Positions 1 through 5,148 of a stretch of DNA of 12,608 nt are shown here, piece after piece. Within the stretch, counting starts at the first letter, position 1. The number at the start of each line of letters is the position of its first letter. A program made the translations under genes and the position numbers. Below the pieces are notes generated by a model. The model saw nothing but the letters and a program-made list of their open reading frames with translations, was not told the origin of the DNA and ran no database searches. Source of the stretch: UBA2253 sp964646985 (GTDB lineage Bacteria; Bacillota_I; Bacilli_A; ML615J-28; CAG-698); NCBI GenBank assembly GCA_964646985.1, contig CAZYFI010000038.1, positions 1 through 12,608 of the forward strand, read 5' to 3'.

Positions 1-52
1 ATGCAGCCTTGCCATGGCTGAGATGCGAGTTCGATCCTCGTTACCTGCTCCA
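1..52 (+). tRNA. tRNA-Gly(GCC), 3' part only
   Basis: The window opens inside a tRNA gene. The anticodon arm is complete: the stem CAGCC (4-8) pairs with GGCTG (16-20) around a seven-base loop with anticodon GCC at 11-13. A four-base variable region follows, then a T-arm with GCGAG (25-29) and CTCGT (37-41) around TTCGATC. The acceptor 3' strand TACCTGC, discriminator T and encoded CCA end at 52. The acceptor 5' strand and D-arm lie outside the window; the 3' strand predicts a 5' end of GCAGGTA. The anticodon decodes GGC and GGU. CCA is genomically encoded, so the CCA-adding enzyme in this window would act mainly in repair for this tRNA. Confidence 0.95.
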
Positions 53-64
53 TATAGAAAGCAT

Positions 65-116
65 AGGTTTGATACATTAGCGAATTAGTAATTCGCCCTA
101 GTATCAAGCCTTTTTT
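65..116 (+). terminator. Rho-independent terminator of the tRNA-Gly transcript
   Basis: A long two-part hairpin starts 12 bases after the tRNA end. The outer stem AGGTTTGATAC (65-75) pairs with GTATCAAGCCT (101-111), with one G-T pair. The inner stem GCGAATT pairs with AATTCGC. A run of T at 111-116 follows directly. Confidence 0.9.
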
Positions 117-118
117 CA

Positions 119-148
119 TGCAGAAAGGGAGATTTTCTCCTATCTGCA
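119..148. repeat. Hairpin-forming inverted repeat between tRNA terminator and TA promoter
   Basis: TGCAGA (119-124) pairs with TCTGCA (143-148), and inside it GGAGA (128-132) pairs with TCTCC (136-140). No T-run follows, so it is not an intrinsic terminator on the plus strand. Its role is unknown. The rest of 149-220 shows no gene or motif that I recognise. Confidence 0.5.
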
Positions 149-220
149 AATGTCCAGGTCCGTATTTTGAACTGAAATTGGAGGTTTTACAGGTCAAAAA
201 TTTTGTCAATGTCTAACCTT

Positions 221-269
221 TTAACGATTACCTAACAATTTACACGATCACTTAACGATTTAACGATTA
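221..269. promoter_or_regulatory. Phased direct repeats, candidate operator of the toxin-antitoxin operon
   Basis: TAACGATT occurs three times (222-229, 253-260, 261-268). Two degraded copies lie between them (TAACAATT at 233 and ACACGATC at 242). Start-to-start spacing is 8-11 bases, about one helical turn, and the array ends about 20 bases before the -35 box at 291. AbrB-family and toxin-antitoxin repressors often bind such arrays upstream of their own genes. Autoregulation here is inference. Confidence 0.45.
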
Positions 270-290
270 CAGAATTAAGTACAATTAATA

Positions 291-319
291 TTGCAAAAAC
301 ATCGATAAAGTGATAAAAT
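291..319 (+). promoter_or_regulatory. Sigma-A-type promoter of the toxin-antitoxin operon
   Basis: A -35 box TTGCAA (291-296) and a -10 box TAAAAT (314-319) are separated by exactly 17 bases. The expected transcription start is near 326, about 40 bases before the antitoxin ATG at 367, which has a GAGGT ribosome binding site at 355-359. Confidence 0.7.
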
Positions 320-366
320 ATAGTTAGAAAGTAAGAAAATAGGAAAATAGGAAAGAGGTAGATTCA

Positions 367-663
367 ATGATTATAGAACTTAGAAAAAAATCTCAAATTA
401 CGATACCCAAAGAAATCATTAATGAGTTAAATCTTCAAGAAAAAGACCAACTTGAGATTTCTATAAAAAAAGGAGTCATTGTGATTGAACCAGTCGCAAT
501 ATATTCAAAATCATACATCCAAAAATTAGAAGAAACTGTGATGAGAATAAATGAAGACCCTTCAAAGTACAATGTTGGACCTTTTAAATCTGTAGAGGAA
601 GCTATAAACTACTTAGAAGATTCAGATGAAGATGATGAAAAAGACAAAGAATCAAAAAAATGA
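367..663 (+). CDS. AbrB/SpoVT-type antitoxin of a type II toxin-antitoxin pair
   Basis: This 98-residue protein probably neutralises the toxin encoded next to it and represses their shared promoter. Residues 3-45 are a swapped-hairpin AbrB/SpoVT DNA-binding domain: the signature KSQITIPKEI (8-17) is followed by the LQEKDQLEISIKKG stretch typical of that fold. Residues 46-83 have charged, helix-forming character and would be the toxin-binding part. Residues 84-98 are a very acidic and lysine-rich tail. The ATG at 367 follows a GAGGT site eight bases upstream. The stop TGA overlaps the start of the toxin gene in an ATGA arrangement, which points to translational coupling. The fold assignment is firm. 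The antitoxin role follows mainly from the neighbour, and the cognate DNA site is inferred. Confidence 0.85.
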   Translation: MIIELRKKSQITIPKEIINELNLQEKDQLEISIKKGVIVIEPVAIYSKSYIQKLEETVMRINEDPSKYNVGPFKSVEEAINYLEDSDEDDEKDKESKK

Positions 664-926
664 CATATGAAATATTATTTTCGACCAGGTTTAAGAAGTC
701 TTTTTCTAAGTTGCAAAATCAAGAAAAGAGATTATTCTACAATAAGTTATCTTTATTTATCGAGAATCACAGACACCCAAGTCTTAGAACAAAAAAGATC
801 AAAGGTAGTGAGATTCTATTTGAGTCTAGCATCAATATGTCAATCAGAGTAATTTGGACATATCAAAATGAGAATTTGATATTGATGATAGACATTGGTC
901 ACCATGACATTTTAAACAAACTATAG
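660..926 (+). CDS. RelE/ParE-superfamily toxin (probable mRNA interferase)
   Basis: This 88-residue protein has the RelE/ParE layout: an N-terminal strand (YEILFSTRF), two helices rich in lysine (residues 11-36), then the KIKGSEILFESSI strand turn and a C-terminal sheet ending in IDIGHHDIL. The family's catalytic or RNA-contact positions are plausibly filled by lysines 45, 46 and 48, Arg63 and His81/His82. The GHHD motif close to the C terminus is typical of RelE/YafQ-type ribosome-dependent RNases, and ParE gyrase poisons are less likely. The start overlaps the antitoxin stop by four bases (ATGA). No separate strong ribosome binding site is present, so translation is probably coupled. Length is normal for the family and the reading frame is intact. 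RNase activity is inferred from the family. Confidence 0.85.
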   Translation: MTYEILFSTRFKKSFSKLQNQEKRLFYNKLSLFIENHRHPSLRTKKIKGSEILFESSINMSIRVIWTYQNENLILMIDIGHHDILNKL

Positions 927-1037
927 TATTTATTTTCATATATAATTAAGAACCATGTAAGTTGATTTGAACAGTCGTTTTCATAGGATCATTTTTAAAA
1001 AGAACCATCTTTACACATGTCAATAATGCTGCAGGTG

Positions 1038-1096
1038 CAAATTTGTAATAAATTAGGTAGCATCATACGCTAATTTAGATAGCACAAATTTGTAAT
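1038..1096. repeat. Tandem-like short repeats upstream of the XRE regulator
   Basis: CAAATTTGTAAT occurs at 1038-1049 and again at 1085-1096; its core ACAAATTTGT is palindromic in the second copy. Between them two related stretches, AATTAGGTAGCA (1051-1062) and AATTTAGATAGCA (1072-1084), form a second pair. A third, partial AATTTAGTA follows at 1094. The interleaved layout suggests protein-binding sites or an old local duplication. The stretch 927-1037 has no gene; it carries the left arm of the inverted repeat at 964-986. Confidence 0.6.
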
Positions 1097-1102
1097 TTAG
1101 TA

Positions 1103-1133
1103 AAAGTAACAACTAAAAATAGAAAGTAACAAC
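1103..1133. promoter_or_regulatory. Two 11-base direct repeats with 20-base period, candidate operator
   Basis: AAAGTAACAAC is repeated exactly at 1103-1113 and 1123-1133, a period of about two helical turns. The second copy runs into an interrupted palindrome, AACAA (1128-1132) with TTGTT (1140-1144), just ahead of the -10 box at 1154. XRE proteins commonly bind near their own promoter, so autoregulation is plausible but unproven. Confidence 0.45.
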
Positions 1134-1159
1134 GATATATTGTTTTATTAGGCTATAAT
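1131..1159 (+). promoter_or_regulatory. Promoter of the XRE regulator gene
   Basis: A perfect -10 box TATAAT lies at 1154-1159. The hexamer 17 bases upstream (AACGAT, 1131-1136) is a poor -35 box, so the promoter may need an activator or may be weak. The gene has a strong AAAGGAGGGG ribosome binding site at 1166-1175, only seven bases past the -10 box, so the leader is very short. Confidence 0.55.
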
Positions 1160-1180
1160 GTTGTCAAAGGAGGGGATTTT

Positions 1181-1939
1181 ATGATGGGATTTAAAGATAA
1201 AATAAAGGAACTTAGGGAGGAAAAAGGTCTCTCTCAACAAGCGGTAGCTGACAGTATTTATGTTAGTCGTAGTGCTGTTGCTAAATGGGAAAACGGATTA
1301 GGTCTTCCAAGCAAAGAGTCACTAAGACTTTTATCTGAATTTTATAATGTTGAAGAAAAAGATCTTCTCAAAGAACAAATTTATGAAAAAGAATTAGTTT
1401 CAAAAAATATTAAAATCAATAGAATGAAATTATTGATATTCTTAAGTTGTGGAATAATTGGGTTATTAGTTTTATCGATGGTTATATTAGGTTTTACCAA
1501 TAAAGGAGCAGGAAATAATCATTTACTTTATAACAGTATTCCAGTTGTGACTATAAATAATGAAGAAATAACATATTCTGAAATTGGTTCTGAATATAAA
1601 ATTGATAATAATGGTGATTTAAGAAGATATAATTATGTAATGGATTTTCCTGGAATTGAAACATACGAAAATATGAACTTAATCGATGTGAATGATACTT
1701 ATCAAATTAATGTGGAAAATACTTCGAATATTATCGGTGAATATTACTATTTAAATGAAGATTATAGTTTTGCAGAAGAAACAAGCGGATGGACATTGAT
1801 TCAATTACATGATCTAGATATTGACAATGAGGGAGTATTTAATTTTGAAGATACAAGTTTCCCTTTTATAGTAATAGTGTTATATGCTGAATTTCCTGAT
1901 TTGAGTGTTAACTATTATTTCGTGATTGACTTAAGATAG
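1181..1939 (+). CDS. Membrane-anchored XRE-family transcriptional regulator
   Basis: This 252-residue protein joins a DNA-binding domain to an outside domain. Residues 6-62 are an HTH_3 (Cro/cI-type) domain; LREEKGLSQQAVADSIYVSR and the WENG turn (36-39) are canonical. A charged linker (63-82) leads to one membrane helix at about 83-105. Residues 106-252 would lie outside the cell. They are rich in Asn, Tyr, Asp and Glu, end in a hydrophobic strand (YYFVIDLR), and match no family I recognise. The outside part may sense a signal or damage and pass it to the HTH domain. Two ATGs (1181 and 1184) both fit the strong ribosome binding site; I keep the first. The target genes are not evident: repeats in its own upstream region suggest at least autoregulation. 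Confidence 0.8.
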   Translation: MMGFKDKIKELREEKGLSQQAVADSIYVSRSAVAKWENGLGLPSKESLRLLSEFYNVEEKDLLKEQIYEKELVSKNIKINRMKLLIFLSCGIIGLLVLSMVILGFTNKGAGNNHLLYNSIPVVTINNEEITYSEIGSEYKIDNNGDLRRYNYVMDFPGIETYENMNLIDVNDTYQINVENTSNIIGEYYYLNEDYSFAEETSGWTLIQLHDLDIDNEGVFNFEDTSFPFIVIVLYAEFPDLSVNYYFVIDLR

Positions 1940-1957
1940 TACACAAATCTTTTTTTG
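1933..1957 (+). terminator. Weak terminator candidate at the end of the XRE gene
   Basis: AAGAT (1933-1937) can pair with ATCTT (1947-1951), overlapping the stop codon, and a T-run at 1950-1956 follows. The stem is only five base pairs and AT-rich, so termination would be inefficient. Confidence 0.3.
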
Positions 1958-2135
1958 CAGAACAAAATTCATTACAAATAATTATCCGATAACGATTTTA
2001 AATAGCTATGCATGAAACGACTGAAAATCTTTGTGTCAGGATGCCCAAAATGTAAACTAGGCATAAATCCATAGTAAAGCACTCTATTTAAGTAGTAAAA
2101 ACATAATGAACTTAATAATGACAACACACAATATT
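1940..2135. other. Gene-free stretch after the XRE gene
   Basis: I see no convincing coding region on either strand. The stretch contains one more TAACGATTT (1990-1998), like the repeats ahead of the toxin-antitoxin operon. It also holds the right arm of an imperfect inverted repeat (2006-2029) whose left arm is at 964-986. Otherwise it is plain AT-rich sequence. Confidence 0.5.
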
Positions 2136-2208
2136 ACAGGGGTGCGTAGATTTTGATTGAGGTGCGCAAAAATCAGTAAGGGTACGTAAATTTTACAGGG
2201 GTGCGTAG
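2136..2208. repeat. Four iteron-like direct repeats, period 19-20 bases
   Basis: The core GGTGCGTA appears at 2141-2148, 2161-2168 (as GGTGCGCA), 2181-2188 (as GGTACGTA) and 2200-2207, with start spacing 20, 20 and 19. Flanks are partly shared: ACAGGGGTGCGTAG surrounds the first and fourth copies, and a TTTT tract follows the first and third. The G-rich core stands out from the AT-rich surroundings. No rep or transposase gene is present in the window, so the function is unknown. Confidence 0.75.
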
Positions 2209-2247
2209 TTGTATTAAAATAGGTCATGCAACCCATTTAAAAACTTG

Positions 2248-2272
2248 AATCCGGTGGAATCCGGATTTTTTT
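2248..2272 (+). terminator. Rho-independent terminator, plus strand
   Basis: AATCCGG (2248-2254) pairs with CCGGATT (2261-2267) around a six-base loop, and Ts run on to 2272. It lies 309 bases after the XRE stop, so it ends either a long 3' tail of that transcript or a separate RNA from the repeat region. Confidence 0.75.
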
Positions 2273-2278
2273 ATTATA

Positions 2279-2306
2279 AAAAATCAACTCTTTCGAGTTG
2301 ATTTTT
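2279..2306. terminator. Bidirectional terminator, mainly for the mgtE operon
   Basis: AAAAATCAACTC (2279-2290) and GAGTTGATTTTT (2295-2306) are perfect inverted arms around TTTC, with A-runs on one side and T-runs on the other, so it can work in both directions. On the minus strand its stem overlaps the stop codon of the last mgtE gene (2305-2307). GAGTTGATT is repeated just inside that coding sequence at 2311-2319. Confidence 0.85.
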
Positions 2307-3678
2307 AAATGAGTTGATTATATACAATGAGGGTTGCTAAAGTCAAATAGATGACGATAGATAGGATGTCAATGATTGTGGTTATCACTGGGCCAGAAGC
2401 AACTGCGGGATCTAGTTTAAGTTTGTATAAAACAATCGGCATCAAAGAACCAAATAAAGAAGAAATCATCAAGGATACCAAAACAGATAGTCCAACAACA
2501 AAAGCAACTTCAATGATGATGGTAGAAGACTTATCATTGATATAAAGAAAAATGCCTGAAAATAGCAAAGCCACAAATCCTAGTATGATTCCTGTTAGCA
2601 TTCCTAACATCGTTTCTCGAATCAAATGTTTCATGATTCCTTTTTTTTGAGCAAAATCGTCGTCTGTTAGTTTGCGAATGGTAATGGCAAGTGATTGCGT
2701 TCCAAAATTACCTGCCAAACCAAGAATAATTGGTTGGAAGAAGACAAAAACTGTCATCTTATCTAAAGCAAAGAGGTAATCAAATTTGGAAATAATAATG
2801 GCGATGAAAATATCCATGATTAGCAAGAAAGCGAGCCAAGGGATGCGCTTTTTCACGGAACTAACTGTTGATTCTTCGCTTTCTTCTACATCGGTTAGAC
2901 CAGCTAGTTTTGCATAATCTTCATCAGCTCTGGCGACAATTGCTTCCATGGCATCATCAATTGTGATAATTCCTTTTAGGATTCCATCATCTAGAACAGG
3001 AAGATCAAAAATATCATAATTTTTTACCACATTGACAACTTCTGCGATATTCATTTGGACATCAACTGATTTCACATTTGTATTCATGATTGTTTCGACT
3101 TGACATGGTGACTTAGCAATAATCACTTGTTTAAGAGGAATGATGCCTAACAATTTTCCTTGTTCATCTATTACAAATGTTGTGTTAATAGATTCTAAAT
3201 CAGGAGCTTCTTTCACAAGTTTTTTCATCAAATCTTTGATGTCTTTTCCTTTTTCTATCGCAAGATAATTTGAGTTCATCAAAGAACCGGCAGTATCTTC
3301 ATCATATTCTTGTAATTTTGTTAATTCATCTTTGGTTTTTGTATCAATGAAATGATAAATTAATTCTGCGCGATCATCACTGTATTCAGATAATAAGTCA
3401 GCCGCATCATCTGGCTCCATTTCTTTGATAATGGAAGCAAGTTTTTCTTCACTAAGGGTTTGTGTTAATTCAGATACGTCATCGGCCTCTAAGTAAGCAA
3501 ATATTTCTGCTAATTCTTCATTGGAAAATACAGCATAAATTTTAGCTTGATCTTTTTCCTCAAGAGTTTGGAAGCATTCGGCCAAATCACGGGGATGGTA
3601 ATGATTTAATTGTTGTCTAAGTTGACTTAAATCAGTCGTTTCTGTAAACAAACGCAAAATTTCTTCATGAGTGGCCAT
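2305..3678 (-). CDS. mgtE: Magnesium transporter MgtE, second gene of the tandem pair
   Basis: MgtE proteins are dimeric Mg2+ channels whose cytosolic domains close the pore when Mg2+ is plentiful. This 457-residue copy has the full layout. Residues 5-130 form the superhelical N domain with DDVSEL and EPDDAADLL motifs. The hinge DTAGSLM lies at 128-134. Two CBS domains cover about 135-250, with PVLDDG at 227-232 and ITIDDAMEAI at 238-247. A linker with EDYAKLAG leads to about five membrane helices at 279-453. The pore-lining GNFGTQS (323-329) is conserved, and Asp437 in TTIID matches the Mg2+-binding aspartate of the last helix. It starts 12 bases after the upstream mgtE stop, with AAAGGAGG in that gap. 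Why two copies exist is discussed in the findings. Confidence 0.95.
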   Translation of the reverse strand: MATHEEILRLFTETTDLSQLRQQLNHYHPRDLAECFQTLEEKDQAKIYAVFSNEELAEIFAYLEADDVSELTQTLSEEKLASIIKEMEPDDAADLLSEYSDDRAELIYHFIDTKTKDELTKLQEYDEDTAGSLMNSNYLAIEKGKDIKDLMKKLVKEAPDLESINTTFVIDEQGKLLGIIPLKQVIIAKSPCQVETIMNTNVKSVDVQMNIAEVVNVVKNYDIFDLPVLDDGILKGIITIDDAMEAIVARADEDYAKLAGLTDVEESEESTVSSVKKRIPWLAFLLIMDIFIAIIISKFDYLFALDKMTVFVFFQPIILGLAGNFGTQSLAITIRKLTDDDFAQKKGIMKHLIRETMLGMLTGIILGFVALLFSGIFLYINDKSSTIIIEVAFVVGLSVLVSLMISSLFGSLMPIVLYKLKLDPAVASGPVITTIIDILSIVIYLTLATLIVYNQLI

Positions 3679-3690
3679 AATTCCTCCTTT

Positions 3691-5049
3691 CTAGATATAA
3701 GCTAACAATAAGTATGCCAATCCAAAATATACAAGGGTTGATACGATATCGTTTAATGTAGTGATAAATGGACCAGAAGCAACAGATGGGTCAATACCAA
3801 GACGATTTAATGTCATAGGTAGAAGTGAACCGAAGACACCGGAAATCATAATAGAAATGGCCAATGCAAAAGCAATAATCATTGCTACAATAGGAATGTT
3901 AATATTTGGTGTATTTTTGATTGTTAAGAAGCTAAAACAAACCACAAAAGCAAAGGCACTTAAGATGAGTCCATTAAAAAAGTTGATTCTAAGTTCTTTC
4001 AAAAAGTGACTGCGACGATTTTTGGCATTCTCAAGTTCTTTTTTGTCAATAGAACGAATTGAAACAGCAAGAGATTGTGTGCCAGCATTACCAGCCATAT
4101 CCAAAATCATCGATTGAAAAAATATGAGAATGGTGACTTGTTTGATAACGTCTTCAAAAATTTGGATGGCATTGGCGACCAACATACTCAAAACCAACAA
4201 AGCAAGAAGCCATGGAAGACGTTTTGACAAATTGCTCAATAAAGTTTCCTTAATAGAAGAACCCATACCAGCAAATAAGCTGTAATCTTCGTTTGATTCT
4301 TCATCCATCACATCGATTGCATCATCAATGGTGATGATTCCCACCATTTTTCCATCTTCCAGTACTGGTAGGGAATCAAGACCATAATCATTGATCTTAT
4401 TTACGGCTTCGATTGCTTTATCCGATGCTTGTGCAAAAATGAGGTTGCTATCCATAATGTCTTTTAACATTTTTGGGCTGCGGGCAATAATCAAATCTTT
4501 TAAAGAAACAATTCCCACCAATTTTTCTTCTGCTAATACATAAATTGGATCAATGATTTCACTTTCATTCGCTTCTTTTATCAATGATTTCATCGCTTGT
4601 TTCACATCGATATCGCCATTTAAAGCAATATAGTTCGTAGTCATAATCGATCCAGCTGTATCTTCTAGATGAGTCGCCAAGTAAGTTAAATCTTCTTTTG
4701 CTTCTGATTCTATTTGTTGCAAATATTTTTGTGCTTGTTCTTGCTCCACTTCCTTTAGTACATCGGAGGCATCATCAGATTCCATCTCTGATAAGACAGA
4801 GGCACCTTTTTTGAAGTCGAATTCTTGAAGAAATTCAGCGGTATCTTCTGATTCTGTATATGCAAATATATCAGCAAGTTGTTCACTTGTTAAGAGTGAA
4901 TATAGCTTTTGTCGCATTTGTGAATCAAATTCAAGGAATGCTTGTGCAAGATCATAAGGATGAAAAGCCATTAACTTGTTTTGCAATGAAGTTGCATCAG
5001 AAGTTTCTTGAACAATAACTTTTAGTTGATTTAATAATTCTTCGTTCAT
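3691..5049 (-). CDS. mgtE: Magnesium transporter MgtE, first gene of the tandem pair
   Basis: This 452-residue protein is a clear paralogue of its downstream neighbour. The N domain (about 5-130) carries SEDTAEFL and ESDDASDVL. The hinge is DTAGSIM (130-136). The two CBS domains contain PVLEDGKMVGIITIDDAIDVM (228-248). EDYSLFAGM precedes about five membrane helices from 279 to 451. The pore motif GNAGTQS (320-326) and Asp434 in TTLND are present, so this copy should also conduct Mg2+. Differences sit mainly in the N domain and in the loops between helices, for example KNTPNINIP at 378-386. The start has a good AAGGAGGG site (5055-5062). The pair is headed by its own promoter after a terminator. 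The two products could form homodimers or a heterodimer; the sequence cannot tell which. Confidence 0.95.
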   Translation of the reverse strand: MNEELLNQLKVIVQETSDATSLQNKLMAFHPYDLAQAFLEFDSQMRQKLYSLLTSEQLADIFAYTESEDTAEFLQEFDFKKGASVLSEMESDDASDVLKEVEQEQAQKYLQQIESEAKEDLTYLATHLEDTAGSIMTTNYIALNGDIDVKQAMKSLIKEANESEIIDPIYVLAEEKLVGIVSLKDLIIARSPKMLKDIMDSNLIFAQASDKAIEAVNKINDYGLDSLPVLEDGKMVGIITIDDAIDVMDEESNEDYSLFAGMGSSIKETLLSNLSKRLPWLLALLVLSMLVANAIQIFEDVIKQVTILIFFQSMILDMAGNAGTQSLAVSIRSIDKKELENAKNRRSHFLKELRINFFNGLILSAFAFVVCFSFLTIKNTPNINIPIVAMIIAFALAISIMISGVFGSLLPMTLNRLGIDPSVASGPFITTLNDIVSTLVYFGLAYLLLAYI

Positions 5050-5073
5050 GGCGTCCCTCCTTATCTATTATTA

Positions 5074-5079
5074 ATTATA
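5074..5079 (-). promoter_or_regulatory. -10 box of the mgtE operon promoter
   Basis: On the minus strand a perfect TATAAT lies 24 bases before the ATG. No good -35 box is found 16-18 bases upstream, where the sequence is A-rich. Transcription from here gives a leader shorter than 20 bases. Confidence 0.5.
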
Positions 5080-5107
5080 ACTCTTTTTCTCGTTTTTTTC
5101 TAGCCAC

Positions 5108-5142
5108 AAAAAAAGAAAAAATCTCTTTTTAGAGATTTTTTT
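5108..5142 (-). terminator. Terminator between the MMPL exporter gene and the mgtE operon
   Basis: Read on the minus strand, AAAAAATCTCT (from 5142 side) pairs with AGAGATTTTTT around a four-A loop, followed by CTTTTTTT. The inner core TCTCT/AGAGA is flanked by long A and T runs, so it is an efficient-looking intrinsic terminator seven bases after the exporter stop codon. It separates the exporter transcript from mgtE. Confidence 0.8.
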
Positions 5143-5148
5143 GTTTGA

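Noticed and set aside
667..852. 61-codon open frame inside the toxin gene
   Set aside because: It is an out-of-frame shadow of the RelE-type toxin, with no ribosome binding site and no protein-like pattern.
1..926. Integrated element at the tRNA-Gly 3' end
   Set aside because: No integrase and no second copy of the tRNA 3' end is seen in the window, so an attachment site cannot be supported here.
2136..2208. CRISPR array
   Set aside because: The repeat core is only about 8-14 bases, the spacing leaves no room for 30-base spacers, and no cas gene is present.
2351..4009. Plus-strand open frames at 2351-2545 and 3761-4009
   Set aside because: They are antisense to the membrane parts of the two mgtE genes, and resemble each other only because those genes are paralogues.
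5050..5148. M-box Mg2+ riboswitch in front of mgtE
   Set aside because: Only 99 bases separate the genes and part of that is a terminator; an M-box needs about 160 or more.
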